This document shows positions 42,964 through 44,411 of a stretch of DNA of 44,411 nucleotides, one piece after another; the stretch's first letter is position 1; each line of letters starts with the position of its first letter. The translations under genes and the position numbers were made by a program. Source of the DNA: Eubacteriales bacterium (lineage in GTDB: Bacteria > Bacillota > Clostridia > Oscillospirales > Oscillospiraceae); contig JAUNSH010000008.1 in the NCBI GenBank assembly GCA_030539285.1, positions 1 to 44,411 on the forward strand. Direction: 5' to 3'. The notes below the pieces were generated by a model. The model searched no databases, was not told the DNA's origin, and saw only the letters and a list, made by a program, of their open reading frames with translations.

Positions 42964-44411
42964 TCAGGGGAGTTTTTGGAGGCGGCAGCCGATGCTCGCG
43001 TAGGCGCTGGACGCGCCACTGTAGTACACATAGAAAAGCCCGAGGTACCCGTACTGGCTATAGTACCCGCCGAAGAACAGGCACGGGTAGGAAGCGTTGA
43101 AGTTCCAGTTATCCGACGAGTAGGTGCTTTCGCTGCCACCCGTTGCGGTGGGGTAAATGACCCATTCCAGGCCCGTTACCGTTGCCACCGCAAAGGCGCT
43201 GGGCCACCCGCTGGACGGCACACCCACGGCGGTTCCGCCGCTGGTGTCGCTGAAATTGCTTGGGTTTGTGATGATGTTAAGGCCGCTGCTGTTGTAATAG
43301 CAGCCGTCGCCCCAGTCGTACACATTGTCCCACAGACCTTCGATGTTCCGGTACTGCGTACCCAGACCGTAGGTGTCCCGGCTGCTCTGCGTGGTGCCCG
43401 TGTGATAGGGCATACTGTCCGTATAGCCCATATTGCCGGGGGCGCTGTTGTCTCCGCAGCCCTTGCCGATGGTCTTTTGCGTGTTCCAGTCCGCAAATTC
43501 CACCAGATAGAGCATCCACAGTGTCATGCGCATTTGGATGTCGCTCTGCCAGATCGTGCTTCCCAGGCTGTGGATGCCGCTTCGCGCCGCGCTCCGGGTG
43601 ATGTTTGCCTTGGGCTTTCCTCCCGTCTGGCTCTTATAGTTGCTGGTGTGGCAGTGGTATCGCCCGATGTACACGACATCCCGCTCGCCCTTTCCATCGC
43701 CACGGTTGGCGTGGGCCGGAGACACATAAAATCCCGTCGTTTCCTTGTCCGCGATCTGGAGCTTTAGGCTGTTGCCGTTCTTTGTCCACTTGTACCAGAA
43801 TTTGGGGATAGCCACCAGCACCCCCGCCTCGCTGTCAGTGCTTTTCACCATCCCGCTCCAGGGGGCCAGGTCATCAAAGGGACTTCCGTAGCTGGTCGCC
43901 CCCGCCACATAGGGCACAGGGTTGGCAAAGCCCGCCGCCTCGTCCGTGCGGCTCCAGACTGTGGTGCTGGTGCCGTCCCACTCCACGCCGTAGATGTGCG
44001 GCAGGCTCACCGTCACGGCGCAGGTCTTGGCGCTCGGCGCGGTATAGTTGGTGTCCGCCGCTGCCTGCACTGTCACCGTGGCGCTTCCGTCTGCCACCGC
44101 CGTCACCGTGATCTCGTTCCCGTTCACGCTCACCGTCACAATGCCGCTGGGGCTGGCGGTGGCGGTGATGGCTCCGGTGCCGCTCCGGGTCACGGTGATG
44201 ATCTTGCTTTTCGTGCTTGCGTTCAGGCTCATGGAAGTGGGGGAGAGGGCCAGGCTTCCCGCCGCCTTTTGAATGGCCCACGCCACATTTTTTGCGCTCA
44301 CGCTCCCGCCGTCCCACTGATAGTTGGCTTTCGGCGTGAATGTGGCCGCGTAGCTCCCGGCATCGGTTCCGCTGGTGGTGCCGCCCAGGGTCAGCTTTGC
44401 GCTGTCATAGT
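42964..44411 (-). CDS. DGR target: Ig-like / C-type-lectin-like phage tail (receptor-binding) protein, partial
   Basis: At least 482 residues are visible; the gene runs off the right edge without a start. The visible N-terminal side carries bacterial Ig-like repeats (KLTLGGTTSGTDAGSYAATF; LALSPTSMSLNASTKSKIIT; VNGNEITVTAVADGSATVTV). Then comes a globular part (YGVEWDGTSTTVWSRTDEAA; VLVAIPKFWYKWTKNGNSLK; QMRMTLWMLYLVEFADWNTQ), and the C-terminal lectin-like segment with the variable repeat (NFNASYPCLFFGGYYSQYGY), ending GCRLQKLP. Variable residues are placed as on a C-type lectin surface, as in other DGR targets. It is probably displayed at the tail tip to bind variable host receptors. Confidence 0.85.
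   Translation of the reverse strand, partial: YDSAKLTLGGTTSGTDAGSYAATFTPKANYQWDGGSVSAKNVAWAIQKAAGSLALSPTSMSLNASTKSKIITVTRSGTGAITATASPSGIVTVSVNGNEITVTAVADGSATVTVQAAADTNYTAPSAKTCAVTVSLPHIYGVEWDGTSTTVWSRTDEAAGFANPVPYVAGATSYGSPFDDLAPWSGMVKSTDSEAGVLVAIPKFWYKWTKNGNSLKLQIADKETTGFYVSPAHANRGDGKGERDVVYIGRYHCHTSNYKSQTGGKPKANITRSAARSGIHSLGSTIWQSDIQMRMTLWMLYLVEFADWNTQKTIGKGCGDNSAPGNMGYTDSMPYHTGTTQSSRDTYGLGTQYRNIEGLWDNVYDWGDGCYYNSSGLNIITNPSNFSDTSGGTAVGVPSSGWPSAFAVATVTGLEWVIYPTATGGSESTYSSDNWNFNASYPCLFFGGYYSQYGYLGLFYVYYSGASSAYASIGCRLQKLP
42978..43120 (-). repeat. DGR variable repeat (VR), 143 bp
   Basis: This is the 3' end of the target gene. Compared with the TR it has 12 substitutions at template adenines (8 A-to-T, 4 A-to-G in the coding sense), changing N to Y six times, N to S four times, and altering two H codons to F and L. 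One further change is C-to-T next to a mutated adenine (the H-to-F codon), and one is a G/C difference at the far 3' edge, where the initiation-of-mutagenic-homology element is expected. Everything else is identical. Confidence 0.95.

Overview
The window looks like the chromosome of a GC-rich Firmicute of the class Clostridia (probably a gut Oscillospiraceae-type organism). The evidence is strong AGGAGG ribosome binding sites, TTGACA/TATAAT promoters, LL-H type holins, a Spo0A-type DNA-binding domain and protein families typical of clostridial siphophages. Only the first kilobase is host core sequence: rsmE (minus strand) and a tRNA-Leu(GAG) with its own promoter and terminator. The rest is prophage DNA. 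No species can be assigned from the sequence alone.

Prophage A runs from just after the tRNA to about 36.5 kb, with the usual siphovirus layout. From left to right it has: a small plus-strand cassette with its own promoter (1.3-2.8 kb); holin and tail genes on the minus strand, with a tail chaperone made by -1 frameshifting; head genes, portal, terminase and HNH endonuclease (to 17.4 kb); a late-gene control region with terminators, a late activator gene and a stretch of consecutive hairpins (17.4-19.0 kb); and an early operon read leftward from 34.3 kb. The early operon encodes small regulators, a stand-alone Spo0A C-terminal domain, a RecE-like nuclease, SSB, a DUF927 ATPase, two helicases, a VRR-NUC nuclease and two DNA methyltransferases. 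The immunity region (34.3-34.5 kb) has four 16-bp operators, two of which exactly fill the spacers of two face-to-face promoters. The plus-strand lysogeny genes follow (CI-like repressor, ImmA/IrrE peptidase, HIRAN-like membrane protein). A cluster of ten TGAGGAAC-type repeats around AT-rich DNA at 28.3-28.6 kb is a candidate phage replication origin.

At 36.5 kb the prophage A integrase gene appears to stop after about eight codons, where an IS30-family element begins. On the other side of that IS the sequence is already the lysis end of a second prophage (B), also on the minus strand: terminator, holin, two-domain endolysin, small membrane proteins and a carbohydrate-binding-module protein. 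The likeliest history is two tandem prophages fused by an IS-associated deletion. Prophage A shows neither a full integrase nor an endolysin and is probably defective.

The most striking system is in prophage B at the right edge: a complete diversity-generating retroelement (DGR). It comprises a reverse transcriptase, a 143-bp template repeat, and a variable repeat forming the C-terminus of a large Ig-like/C-type-lectin-like tail or receptor-binding protein. The two repeats differ at 14 positions, 12 of them at adenines of the template, as expected for adenine-directed mutagenic retrohoming. The reverse transcriptase has YMDN instead of the usual YxDD, and no avd accessory gene is visible next to it.
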